DNA of 64,000 nucleotides from Armatimonadota bacterium. Lineage in GTDB: Bacteria; Bacteroidota; Ignavibacteria; OLB7. The notes beneath the pieces were generated by a model. That model saw nothing but the letters and a program-made list of their open reading frames with translations, ran no database searches and was not told where the DNA came from. Location: the NCBI GenBank assembly GCA_020850315.1, contig JADZEY010000090.1, positions 1-64,000 on the forward strand. The letters run 5' to 3'. This document shows, in pieces, positions 33,753-42,474 of this stretch (positions are counted from its first letter, which is position 1; the number at the start of each line of letters is the position of its first letter). The position numbers were made by a program, and so were the translations under genes.

Positions 33753-35270
33753 GTGCTTGATTTGCAAACCATACTGACCTCTGTTGATGGGCTTCGCGAG
33801 CTGCGTGGCGACCGAACACTTCCGGTGACGGAGATTCGGTACGATAGCCGCAAGGTGGCCGCCGGGGATATGTATGTGGCAATCAACGGGCGCGACGACC
33901 ACGGCCCGCAGTTCATTGCCGAAGCGATTGCTGCCGGTGCCAAAATCATCGTGAGCGATGCCCCCGATTCGCTTCCAGCAGAAGTTCGCAACAACCAATC
34001 CATCACCCTTGTGGTGGTGGATGATGCCCGCGCAGCAATGGGGGAAATGGCTAACCGGCTCCATAATTATCCGGCCCATCGGCTGAAAGTGTTCGGCATC
34101 ACCGGTACCAACGGCAAAACCACCACCGCGTGGCTGCTGCTTCAGTTGCTGGAAGCTGCTGGCGAACGGGTTGGGATGATTGGAACGCTGGGGAACTACC
34201 GCGACGGCAGTTTCACCCCAACCGGATACACAACTCCGGAATCCCCAGAACTGGTGGCCGCCCTTGCCCAAATGGCCGATGCTGGTTGCACTGCGGTGGT
34301 GATGGAGGTTTCCTCGCACGCGCTGGCGTTGCACCGGGTTGCTGGGCTTCGGTTCTTCGGCGCGGTGTTCACAAATCTGACGCAGGATCACCTGGATTTT
34401 CACGGATCAATGGCCGAGTATCATGATGCCAAAAAACTCCTTTTCGATCACCTGGATGCCGACCGAGCCGCAGTGGTCAATCTCGACGACCTACACGGAA
34501 CCACGATGGTCGGTGACTGCTACGCCAGTGTGGTTGGCTACGGAACAAAAGAAGAAGCGGACGCGCACATCCAAGAAACGGAGCTTGGGCCGAACCACAC
34601 CGCCTGGACGCTGAAGCTATCGGAACGATTCGGCGGCGGAACACTACGACTACGCTCCACACTGGTGGGTGCCTTCAACATCTGGAACGCAACCGCCGCA
34701 GTTGCAACCGCGCTGACTGAAGGAATTGATAAATCCGTGATTGTGCAAGCCGTCAGCAACCTGCGCGCTGTTCCCGGAAGGATGGAAACAATCGCGTTGC
34801 CAAACGGAGCAACCGCTGTGGTGGATTACGCCCACACCCCCGACGCTTTGGAGAAAGCCTTACTGACGCTGCGCACGGTGAGCGGCAACGCCACCCTGAC
34901 TGTCGTCTTCGGGTGCGGCGGGAACCGCGACGCAGCCAAGCGGCCAATCATGGGGGAACTTGCAGCACGCCTTGCCGACTGTGTGGTGCTAACCAGCGAC
35001 AATCCCCGGGGCGAAAACCCAGAAACGATTCTGGATCAGATTGCTGCCGGAATCGCAAGCCCAGCAACCGCAACTCGCATCAGCGACCGCGCCACGGCAA
35101 TTCGCCAAGCAATTGCCCACGCAGGCCCCGGCGACGTTGTGCTGATTGCCGGAAAAGGGCATGAAGATTATCAGATCATCGGCGTGCAGAAACTCCATTT
35201 CGATGATCGTGAGGTTGTTCGCAATTGGGTGGCCACGCAACATCAACAGCTTCAAGGGATGCCTGCATGA
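33753..35270 (+). CDS. murE: UDP-MurNAc-tripeptide synthetase MurE (meso-DAP type)
   Basis: Adds the third stem amino acid to UDP-MurNAc-L-Ala-D-Glu using ATP. The 505-residue protein shows 'RYDSRKVAAGDMYVA', the ATP loop 'GITGTNGKTTTAWL', 'TTPESPELVAALAQM', 'EVSSHALALHRV', 'FTNLTQDHLDFHG', 'VVDYAHTPDALEKAL', 'VFGCGGNRDAAKRPIM' and 'LTSDNPRGENPETI'. The DNPR motif marks meso-diaminopimelate as the added residue, so the cell wall is DAP-type. GTG 33753 is the start. The stop overlaps the murF ATG. Confidence 0.95.
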   Translation: MLDLQTILTSVDGLRELRGDRTLPVTEIRYDSRKVAAGDMYVAINGRDDHGPQFIAEAIAAGAKIIVSDAPDSLPAEVRNNQSITLVVVDDARAAMGEMANRLHNYPAHRLKVFGITGTNGKTTTAWLLLQLLEAAGERVGMIGTLGNYRDGSFTPTGYTTPESPELVAALAQMADAGCTAVVMEVSSHALALHRVAGLRFFGAVFTNLTQDHLDFHGSMAEYHDAKKLLFDHLDADRAAVVNLDDLHGTTMVGDCYASVVGYGTKEEADAHIQETELGPNHTAWTLKLSERFGGGTLRLRSTLVGAFNIWNATAAVATALTEGIDKSVIVQAVSNLRAVPGRMETIALPNGATAVVDYAHTPDALEKALLTLRTVSGNATLTVVFGCGGNRDAAKRPIMGELAARLADCVVLTSDNPRGENPETILDQIAAGIASPATATRISDRATAIRQAIAHAGPGDVVLIAGKGHEDYQIIGVQKLHFDDREVVRNWVATQHQQLQGMPA

Positions 35271-36721
35271 TCCCATTCGGCACAGTCCGTGGCCTGCTTG
35301 AAACCCTTCGCGCCGAAGCGGCAGCCGAGGCCGCTGCCCAGCCGCAGTTTGTGGGGCCCGCCGCCGCGCTTCGCCGTAGCGTTCGCGGGGTTTCCACCGA
35401 CACACGTTCTTTGAAAAAAGGGGATGCCTTTGTTGCGCTGGCCGGGGAAAACTTCGACGGCCACAGCTTTATCCGGACCGCAGCGGAGCGGGGGGCCGCA
35501 GTCGCCATTGTTGCGAATGTTTGGGACCATGAGAGAGAGAGAAACCCTGCTCCGCTTCCGGTCATTTCCGTTGCCGACACGCTTGCCGCCTACGGTTGGA
35601 TTGCGCGGGTGCACCGCTTGCAATTCCGCATCCCGGTGGTTGCTGTTGCCGGGTCCAACGGCAAAACCAGCACCAAGGAGATGATCGCCGATGTTCTGGC
35701 ACAACGCTACAACGTGCTGCGGACCGAAGGGAATCTGAACAACCTTGTTGGCGTTCCGGCAATGCTCCTTCGCTTGGACGAATCGCACACCGCAGCGGTG
35801 ATTGAGATTGGAACCAATATGCCGGGTGAGATCGAACGCCTTTGCCAAATCCTGAGGCCAACGCACGGGCTTATCACCAACATCGGGCGCGAACATCTGG
35901 AGTTGCTGGGAACGATTGAAGGCGTTGCTACCGAGGAAGGCGCGCTGTTCCGGTGGCTTGCCGCAAACGGCGGAACTGCCTTTGTGAACCTTGACGACCG
36001 AAACGTTGCACGGCTGGCAAAAGGGCTTCCCAAATCAACAAGCTACAGCCTGCGGAAACCCGCCGACGTTCGCGGAACCGCCGGGCGGCTGAACGAGTCA
36101 GGCGTGCCATCGTTGGCAATCCAGCTTGGCCAACAACAGTGGCCGATTGCCTTGCAAACGCCCGGCTTGCACACCGCCACCAACGCCCTGTGCGCAGCGG
36201 CGGTGGGGCTTGCGCTGAAGGTCCCGCCAACAAAACTGAAACGCGCACTGGAATCGTTCCGGTCACCGGAATACCGCAGTGGCTACGCCCGGCTTGCAAT
36301 GGTGAAATCAGCAAACGGGGCAACCGTGCTGAACGATACCTACAACGCCAACCCCGACTCCACGCTGGCCGCCCTGCAGACACTGCGCGCACTGAAGCCA
36401 GGGCGTGGCGGAAGAAGAATTGCAGTGCTGGGCGACATGCGCGAACTGGGCGCAAGCTCGGTAGCCGAACACAACGGCATTGGGGAAGCAGTGGCCACAA
36501 TGGGCATTGCACATGCGCTATTTCTGGGGACTGAAATGCAGCACGCGTACCTCGCCGTTGTTGCGGCCAACAGCAAAACCGTTGCACAGCACTTCACCGA
36601 AAAAATGGAGTTGATAGCCGTGATCCAAGCACTGCTGGCTCCCAACGACGTAGTTCTGGTGAAAGGCTCGCGCGGGATGAAAATGGAAGAAATAGTGAAG
36701 GCCATAACCAACTCCCGATAA
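35267..36721 (+). CDS. murF: UDP-MurNAc-tripeptide:D-Ala-D-Ala ligase MurF
   Basis: Attaches D-Ala-D-Ala to the tripeptide precursor, completing the pentapeptide. The 484-residue protein has 'GVSTDTRSLKKGDAFVAL', the ATP loop 'GSNGKTSTKEMIA', 'TEGNLNNLVGVPAMLL', 'IEIGTNMPGEI', 'ITNIGREHLELLG', 'LNDTYNANPDS' and 'AVLGDMRELGA'. ATG 35267 overlaps the murE TGA (ATGA), showing coupling; the upstream frame to 35225 lies within murE. Confidence 0.95.
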   Translation: MIPFGTVRGLLETLRAEAAAEAAAQPQFVGPAAALRRSVRGVSTDTRSLKKGDAFVALAGENFDGHSFIRTAAERGAAVAIVANVWDHERERNPAPLPVISVADTLAAYGWIARVHRLQFRIPVVAVAGSNGKTSTKEMIADVLAQRYNVLRTEGNLNNLVGVPAMLLRLDESHTAAVIEIGTNMPGEIERLCQILRPTHGLITNIGREHLELLGTIEGVATEEGALFRWLAANGGTAFVNLDDRNVARLAKGLPKSTSYSLRKPADVRGTAGRLNESGVPSLAIQLGQQQWPIALQTPGLHTATNALCAAAVGLALKVPPTKLKRALESFRSPEYRSGYARLAMVKSANGATVLNDTYNANPDSTLAALQTLRALKPGRGGRRIAVLGDMRELGASSVAEHNGIGEAVATMGIAHALFLGTEMQHAYLAVVAANSKTVAQHFTEKMELIAVIQALLAPNDVVLVKGSRGMKMEEIVKAITNSR

Positions 36722-36753
36722 CCGAAACCGATTCCCGATAACCGACCTCCGAC

Positions 36754-37878
36754 GTGCTGTACTATCTGGCTCAATACATCAACGAACTGTTCTCCCCGCC
36801 GGGGTTTGGGCTGTTCCGGTTCGTGACCTTCCGGGCTGCGGCTGCCGCGCTAACTGCGCTGCTGATTGCGTTCGTTTTTGGGCCCAAAATCATCCGCCGG
36901 CTGAAGCGGCTGCAGATTGCAGAACAGGGAAAAAAGGAGGCTCCAAAAAGCCACATGGCCAAAGCGGGAACGCCGACAATGGGGGGGCTGATTGTTCTGC
37001 TGTCGCTGGTTGTTCCGGCGCTGCTCTGGTGCGATATCCAAAGTGCCTATGTCCTGCTGGCGGTTGTGGTGACGCTCTTTTTGGGCGGCGTTGGCTTTTT
37101 GGATGACTACCTGAAAGTGGTGAAGAAGCTCCCCAAAGGCTTGATCGGGCGATACAAAATTGTTGGCCAGGTGGCGATTGGATTGGTGCTTGGCGGAACC
37201 ATCTACTTCTTCCCGCAGTGGTTCCCGGGCAACTTCGCCAGCATCAACACCTACTCCACGGTTCCGTTCGTGAAAGATGCCTTTTTCAATTTCGGCATCC
37301 TGTACATCCCGATGGTGATCTTCGTTCTGACGGCCACCAGCAACGCCGTCAATCTGACCGATGGATTGGACGGGCTAGCGATTGGGACGGTCAGTATCGT
37401 GGCGCTGGCGGTGGCACTGATTACCTACCTGAGCGGGAACTCGGTGGCGGCAAACTACCTGGGCATCCCCCACCTGCGTGGCATTGATGAGCTTGCAATT
37501 TTCTGCGCGGCATTGTTGGGGGCGGGGTTGGGGTTCCTTTGGTTCAACGCGTATCCGGCACAGGTCTTCATGGGGGATACCGGGTCGCTGGCACTGGGTG
37601 GATCAATCGGTGCGCTGATGATCCTGGTGAAAAAGGAGTACATGATCCCCATCCTGGGGGGAATCTTCTTCGCCGAATCCCTTTCGGTGCTGCTGCAAGT
37701 GGGATACTTCAAGTACACCAAACGCCGCTACGGCGAAGGACGAAGAATTTTCCGGCGTGCACCGCTCCATCATCACTTTGAGGAGAAAGGGTGGCCCGAA
37801 GCGAAGATTGTCACCCGATTCTACATCGTGGCAATCCTTCTGGCAATCTTGGGCCTGACAACCTTGAAAATTCGATGA
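36754..37878 (+). CDS. mraY: Phospho-MurNAc-pentapeptide transferase MraY
   Basis: Transfers phospho-MurNAc-pentapeptide to undecaprenyl phosphate, making lipid I at the inner membrane. The 374 residues contain about ten transmembrane helices and the catalytic motifs 'KAGTPTMGG', 'FLDDYLKV', 'NLTDGLDGLAIG', 'NAYPAQVFMGDTGSLALGG' and 'RRAPLHHHFEEKGW'. The start is GTG 36754, which gives the standard family length. The 33-bp gap after murF holds two CCCGATAACCGA copies. Confidence 0.96.
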   Translation: MLYYLAQYINELFSPPGFGLFRFVTFRAAAAALTALLIAFVFGPKIIRRLKRLQIAEQGKKEAPKSHMAKAGTPTMGGLIVLLSLVVPALLWCDIQSAYVLLAVVVTLFLGGVGFLDDYLKVVKKLPKGLIGRYKIVGQVAIGLVLGGTIYFFPQWFPGNFASINTYSTVPFVKDAFFNFGILYIPMVIFVLTATSNAVNLTDGLDGLAIGTVSIVALAVALITYLSGNSVAANYLGIPHLRGIDELAIFCAALLGAGLGFLWFNAYPAQVFMGDTGSLALGGSIGALMILVKKEYMIPILGGIFFAESLSVLLQVGYFKYTKRRYGEGRRIFRRAPLHHHFEEKGWPEAKIVTRFYIVAILLAILGLTTLKIR

Positions 37879-37936
37879 TCGGATGCCTGCACTTGCAAGC
37901 ATCATAGCAACACAGTACTCAATCTCTGCGCTTTTC

Positions 37937-39301
37937 ATGCCAACCGAAACCACATACTCAATCCTTGGTGCCGCCCGTTCGGGGCTGGCGGTTGCGGCGT
38001 TGCTGCGCCGGGAAGGGGCGCGTGTGTTCGTTAGCGATTCCAAGCCAGCCGATGCCAACCCAACAGCCATTCCCCGGCTGCGGGCGATGGGTGCGGATTA
38101 TGAGTTCGGCGGGCATACCAACACCGTGCTTCAATCCGCCGTGCTGATCCTTTCCCCAGGCGTTCCCGATACCATCCCGATTGTTCGCCAAGCCGTGGAA
38201 CGGGGGATACGGATCACCAACGAGATTGAAATCGCCGCAAGCCGTTGCCGTGCGCCGATCATTGCAATCACCGGAACCAACGGCAAAACAACAACAACCG
38301 AGCTAACCGGATTTATCCTTCGCAACTCTGGGTTGAACACGTTTGTTGCCGGAAACGTTGGGCTGCCGTTCAGCGAGATTGCGTTGCAGGCCGATGAGCA
38401 AAGTGTGGTGGTGCTGGAGCTTAGCTCCTTCCAGCTTGAGCATATCCAGACGTTCCGCCCACGGGTAGCGATGATCCTGAACGTCACCCCCGACCACCTT
38501 GATCGCTATCCAAATTTCGAGGCATACGTGCGGGCGAAGTTCCGCATCACCACGAACCAAACCCCGGCCGACACGCTGATCTACAACGCCGACGACCACA
38601 ACCTATCGGCGCTTCCGGCCAGCAGTGTTGCGCGGGCAATCGGCTTCAGCCTAACGCAGGCCCTTCCCGACGGCGCGTTCGTCCGCAACGGGCAAGTGAT
38701 ACTGCGTGCCAACGGAGAACAAGAACTGATGAACACCAACGATATCCGAATCCGCGGCCCCCACAACCTGTACAACGCCATGGCTGCCGCGCTTGCCGCA
38801 CAGGCGGTTGGGGTGGGGCTTGATGCAATCCGCGACGGCCTGAAAAACTTTCCTGGAGTTCCGCATCGGCTGGAGCCAGTTCGCCAGCTGGATGGTGTCT
38901 GCTACATCAACGACAGCAAGGCCACCAACGTGGACTCAGTCTGGTACGCGCTGCAAAGTTTCACCGAGCCAATCGTGCTGATTGCTGGCGGAAAAGGGAA
39001 ACAGAACGACTACACGCCGATCCTTCCGCTGCTTCGCAAATATGTGAAAGCCGTGGTGCTGGTTGGCGACGAAGCCGAGGCAATGGAGACCGCATTTGCT
39101 GGCTACGCCCCAATCGTCCACGCCGGGCACAGCATGGAGTTGGCCGTGGAGCAGGCACGCAGCTTGGCTATCCCCGGCGATGTGATACTCCTTTCGCCAG
39201 CCTGCGCCAGCTTCGATATGTTCAACAACTACGAGCATCGCGGCGAAGTCTTCAAAACGCTGGTGAACCAATTGATCCCAGCAAGCGAAGCAGTGAACTG
39301 A
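37937..39301 (+). CDS. murD: UDP-MurNAc-L-Ala:D-Glu ligase MurD
   Basis: Adds D-glutamate to UDP-MurNAc-L-Ala. The 454-residue protein shows an N-terminal Rossmann segment 'YSILGAARSGLAVAALLR', the ATP loop 'ITGTNGKTTTTEL', 'VLELSSFQLEHIQTFRP', 'LNVTPDHLDRYPNFEAY', 'GPHNLYNAMAAALA', 'INDSKATNVDSVWYAL', 'LIAGGKGKQNDY' and 'LLSPACASFDMFNNYEHRGE'. ATG 37937 starts typical text; the frame to 37883 is not conserved. Confidence 0.95.
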   Translation: MPTETTYSILGAARSGLAVAALLRREGARVFVSDSKPADANPTAIPRLRAMGADYEFGGHTNTVLQSAVLILSPGVPDTIPIVRQAVERGIRITNEIEIAASRCRAPIIAITGTNGKTTTTELTGFILRNSGLNTFVAGNVGLPFSEIALQADEQSVVVLELSSFQLEHIQTFRPRVAMILNVTPDHLDRYPNFEAYVRAKFRITTNQTPADTLIYNADDHNLSALPASSVARAIGFSLTQALPDGAFVRNGQVILRANGEQELMNTNDIRIRGPHNLYNAMAAALAAQAVGVGLDAIRDGLKNFPGVPHRLEPVRQLDGVCYINDSKATNVDSVWYALQSFTEPIVLIAGGKGKQNDYTPILPLLRKYVKAVVLVGDEAEAMETAFAGYAPIVHAGHSMELAVEQARSLAIPGDVILLSPACASFDMFNNYEHRGEVFKTLVNQLIPASEAVN

Positions 39302-39360
39302 TCGGGGACAGAGGCAAGGATTGGAGGGTGATAGATACCTATTCACTCCCCCTCCTCTTC

Positions 39361-39430
39361 ACTAATGACCAGTGACTAATGACCAGTGACCAACCCCCTC
39401 TTTACAACTGACTACTGACTACTGATCCCC
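39361..39430 (-). repeat. Heptanucleotide repeat array B (inverted), murD-ftsW junction
   Basis: On the minus strand this reads CAGTAGTCAGTAGTCAGTTG then TAAAGAG, followed by GTCACTG GTCATTA GTCACTG GTCATTA. It has the same seven-base period and tail as the other arrays but opposite orientation. Its edge lies at the base before the ftsW ATG. Confidence 0.85.
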
Positions 39431-40597
39431 ATGAAACCCTCCCCTTTTACTCGCGGCCATAACGACTGGTATTTGCTGCTGGGTGTGTTGGGGCTGATGT
39501 TCTTTTCCATTGCGTTTGTCTATTCCGCTTCGGCGGGATTTGCCGACGATAAAACTGGGTCATCCGAGACGTTTTTCTGGAGCCATGCCGTCCGCGTCAT
39601 CGCTGGCATTGGGGTGATGCTCTTCTTCTCGCGGGTGGATTACCACTGGCTGGAGCGTTGGTCTAAACCGCTGCTGGTGCTGGCCATTGGGATGCTGCTG
39701 TTCGTGCTGTTTGAAGGAACCCGGATGAAAGGGGCAACCCGTTGGATTGACATCGGATTCGTCTCCTTCCAGCCGTCGGAGTTCGCAAAGTTCGCGCTGG
39801 TGATGCACCTGGGGGTGATGCTTGCCGACAAGCGGGATTACCTGAACGATCTGAAGTTCAGTTTCCTCCCGATGCTCTTCTGGACGGCGATTGTCTGCGC
39901 GCTGGTGGCTGCCCAGCCGAACCTTTCAACCACGTTGGTGATCTTCGCCGTGGCAATGGGGACGCTGTTCATCGGGCGGGTTAGCTTGAAATATCTGCTT
40001 GGCGTTGCCCTTGCCGGGCTGGCCGCCGGGGCTGCCTATGCCGTCAGTGCCGAGTATCGGATGCGCCGAATCATGGCGTTCATCGGGCTGCACAGCGAAG
40101 GGGGGGGCGGGGCCGACCTTGCCAGCGGCGACAACTACCAGCTGATGCAAGGATTGATAGCCTTCGGTTCAGGCGAAATTTTTGGGTTGGGGCCGGGCCA
40201 CAGCCGCCAACGCTTTTTTCTGCCGGAGCCGTTCGGCGATTTCATCTACTCCATTATCGGCGAAGAGTACGGGGTGATTGGCACAGTGGCGATTCTTGCG
40301 GTCTTTGGCATTATCGTTTGGCGCGGATTCCTGATTGCGCGGCAAGCCCCCGACGACTTGGGGCGAAACGTTGCTTCCGGCGTGACGCTGATTGTTGGGC
40401 TGTATGCCGTTATCAACGCTTGCGTCACCACTGGGCTGCTTCCAACCACCGGTTTGCCAATGCCGTTCATCAGCTACGGCGGAAGCTCGGTGCTGTTTAG
40501 CGCGGTTGCCGTTGGGGTGCTGCTCAACATCTCACAACAAGCCAACGTGATGCCACGCGAATCGCCGAATCCAACACTGGTTGGGGCAAAAGCATGA
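39431..40597 (+). CDS. ftsW: Lipid II polymerase FtsW (SEDS family)
   Basis: Polymerises lipid II at the septum together with FtsI. The 388-residue protein has about ten transmembrane helices and the SEDS marks 'GATRWIDIGFVSFQPSEFAKF', 'AAQPNLSTTLVIF', 'YQLMQGLIAFGSGEIFGLGP', 'FIYSIIGEEYGVIGT' and 'GLLPTTGLPMPFISYGGSS'. The start ATG directly follows array B. The stop overlaps the murG ATG (ATGA). Confidence 0.95.
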   Translation: MKPSPFTRGHNDWYLLLGVLGLMFFSIAFVYSASAGFADDKTGSSETFFWSHAVRVIAGIGVMLFFSRVDYHWLERWSKPLLVLAIGMLLFVLFEGTRMKGATRWIDIGFVSFQPSEFAKFALVMHLGVMLADKRDYLNDLKFSFLPMLFWTAIVCALVAAQPNLSTTLVIFAVAMGTLFIGRVSLKYLLGVALAGLAAGAAYAVSAEYRMRRIMAFIGLHSEGGGGADLASGDNYQLMQGLIAFGSGEIFGLGPGHSRQRFFLPEPFGDFIYSIIGEEYGVIGTVAILAVFGIIVWRGFLIARQAPDDLGRNVASGVTLIVGLYAVINACVTTGLLPTTGLPMPFISYGGSSVLFSAVAVGVLLNISQQANVMPRESPNPTLVGAKA

Positions 40598-41679
40598 GTG
40601 AACAACGGCTGTTGTTTGTTGCCGGGGGGACCGGCGGGCATCTGTTTCCTGCGTTGGCGGTGGCCGCACAGTGTCGCCAACTTCAGCCCAACTCAGTTAT
40701 TGAATTTGTGGGGACGCGGGGAAGAATGGAGGAGAAGATTGTCCCGCGCCAGGGCTATCCGCTCAACTTCCTTTGGATTAGTGGATTGGAGCGGAAGATT
40801 TCTTTGAAAACCTTGCTTTTCCCGCTGAAAGTTGTGGTGGCGGTGGCCCAAGCCTTGCGGCTGATTGGCCGCTTCCGTCCCGATGCAGTGATCTGCGCAG
40901 GAGCCTACGTCAGCTGGCCAATGGGGATTGCCGCACGGATACGCCGCGTCCCGCTGGTGCTGATGGCCAGCGATGCCCGCCCGGGCTTGGCACTCAGCAA
41001 GCTGGCGGCAAAGGCATCGCAGATTCATGTTGCCTTCGATTCGGCTGCCGACCACTTCCGCACGCTGGGGGCACGCTGCCCGATTCTGCTGAGCGGAAAT
41101 CCGGTGCGTAGCGAACTGCTTGCCCCCCACGACGCAGCGCAAGCACGCCAGCATTTTGGGCTGCGGCCCGACCGCCCAACGATTTTTGCCGTTGGCGGAT
41201 CGCTTGGGGCGCGCTCGATCAACAACGCGTTGGATGCTGTGGCCCACAAGTTCCGCGCCGATGGTGTGCAACTGATCTGGCAAACCGGAACAAGCTACGC
41301 CGGCAGTGAGCTGCAGGAGCCGGATTTGTACCGCTCCACATTCATCAACCAGATGGAGCTTGCCTACGCCGCGGCGGATCTTGTGGTGGCACGCGCAGGG
41401 GCAATGACGGTAAGCGAGTTGGCGGTGGTTGGGAAACCCTCGGTTCTGATCCCGCTGCCGATTGAAACGGTGCATCAACGGCAAAACGCCGAAGCAATGC
41501 AGGCCGCTGGCGGCGGGGTGATGATCCCGGATAGCCAGGTTAGCGAACGGCTTTACCCAGTGGCTGCTGGCTTGCTTTCGGACCCCGAACGGCTGGCGGA
41601 GATGGGAAGGAACGTTGCAGCGTTGGCCGTGCGCGATGCCGATAGAAGAATCGCAAAAGAGATTATGGAGCTACACTGA
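40594..41679 (+). CDS. murG: Lipid II synthase MurG
   Basis: Transfers GlcNAc from UDP-GlcNAc to lipid I, making lipid II on the inner face of the membrane. The 361-residue GT28 enzyme has the G-loop 'VAGGTGGHLFPALAVA', 'WISGLERKISLKTLLFP', 'ICAGAYVSWPMGIAA', 'FAVGGSLGARSINNALD', 'FINQMELAYAAADLVVARAG', 'ELAVVGKPSVLIPLPI' and 'HQRQNAEAMQAAG'. It is coupled to ftsW by a 4-bp overlap. Confidence 0.95.
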   Translation: MSEQRLLFVAGGTGGHLFPALAVAAQCRQLQPNSVIEFVGTRGRMEEKIVPRQGYPLNFLWISGLERKISLKTLLFPLKVVVAVAQALRLIGRFRPDAVICAGAYVSWPMGIAARIRRVPLVLMASDARPGLALSKLAAKASQIHVAFDSAADHFRTLGARCPILLSGNPVRSELLAPHDAAQARQHFGLRPDRPTIFAVGGSLGARSINNALDAVAHKFRADGVQLIWQTGTSYAGSELQEPDLYRSTFINQMELAYAAADLVVARAGAMTVSELAVVGKPSVLIPLPIETVHQRQNAEAMQAAGGGVMIPDSQVSERLYPVAAGLLSDPERLAEMGRNVAALAVRDADRRIAKEIMELH

Positions 41680-41700
41680 CTTGGAGCTGCCGATCAGGGA

Positions 41701-42288
41701 ATGATAACTGAGAAAATGGAGGTTGCTGCCTCTTCTTTCCAGGAGGTCATTCACCGAAAGGCTGCCAACCAACAACCCGCACGAACAATGCCCGAATCGT
41801 TCCGACATAAACTGGATGTCTATTACGTGGCAACCATTGCCTACGTGCTGACGCTGATCGCCTACATGGCGGTGCGTGGCACGATAGAGGGGGGGCGGTT
41901 CGAGGTTGTCCTGCGCGACCCTATTGTCTATCTGCTTGCTATCTGTTCGACAGCATCACTGATCGGGTTGGGGATTTCCGTTTTGTTGGGCCGGCGGGTG
42001 ATTGTCCGTGACAACAGGCTGGTGTTCATCACACGGTTCAAAGAACGGGTGATACATCCAGAGGATATCGAGTGGATTGGTTTCCGCCGCGAGGAAGCAA
42101 AAGTGCGTGGCGGGCGCGCCTATCCAACAGCACGGTTCAAGCTGCGGAGCCGTCGTCGGCTGCTGCGGCTGCGCATCGCCAACTTCGAGCGCAAATCGGA
42201 ACTGGCGCGCGCGCTGAAAGAATGGGCAGCCAACAACAACGTGGTGCTGCTGCGGGGGAAGAAAAAGAGGGGGGGTAGTGGGCAGTAG
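41701..42288 (+). CDS. Uncharacterised two-TM membrane protein with PH-like domain, inside the dcw cluster
   Basis: A 195-residue protein. The N-terminal ~35 residues are polar. Two transmembrane helices follow (about 42-62, 'ATIAYVLTLIAYMAVR' and about 77-98, 'PIVYLLAICSTASLIGLGIS'), then a basic C-terminal region ('LGRRVIVRDNRLVFITRFKE') that looks like a YcxB/PH-like beta domain, and an Arg/Lys-rich tail. I do not recognise it as a standard dcw gene. It sits where ddl or other accessory genes are found in other lineages. Alternative start: ATG 41788. The last codons and the TAG are written by array C. Confidence 0.6.
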   Translation: MITEKMEVAASSFQEVIHRKAANQQPARTMPESFRHKLDVYYVATIAYVLTLIAYMAVRGTIEGGRFEVVLRDPIVYLLAICSTASLIGLGISVLLGRRVIVRDNRLVFITRFKERVIHPEDIEWIGFRREEAKVRGGRAYPTARFKLRSRRRLLRLRIANFERKSELARALKEWAANNNVVLLRGKKKRGGSGQ

Positions 42289-42453
42289 TCAGTAGTCAGT
42301 GGTCAGTAGTCAGTGGTCAGTTGCAAAGAGTAGGATTGGATTTTGGTTTTTGGTCATTAGTCATTGGTCATTAGTCATTGGTCATTAGTCATTAGGAAGC
42401 GGTCGTTACTGGCGTTCTTCTTCCTTCTTACTAATCACCAATCACCAATCACC
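42274..42453 (+). repeat. Heptanucleotide repeat arrays C (GTCAGTR, GTCATTR and inverted GTGATTR)
   Basis: Three neighbouring blocks with seven-base periods: GTCAGTR repeats at 42274-42330 ending GTCAGTTGCAAAG, GTCATTA/GTCATTG alternating at 42351-42395, and AATCACC repeats (minus-strand GTGATTR) at 42431-42453. Together they fill the gap before murC. An in-frame extension of murC through them is an artefact. Confidence 0.85.
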
Positions 42454-42474
42454 TTCAAACAACCGGTTCCCGAG

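Noticed and set aside
42364..42474. N-terminal extension of murC with a hydrophobic stretch
   Set aside because: The extension is written by the heptanucleotide arrays, and family homology starts at 42475.
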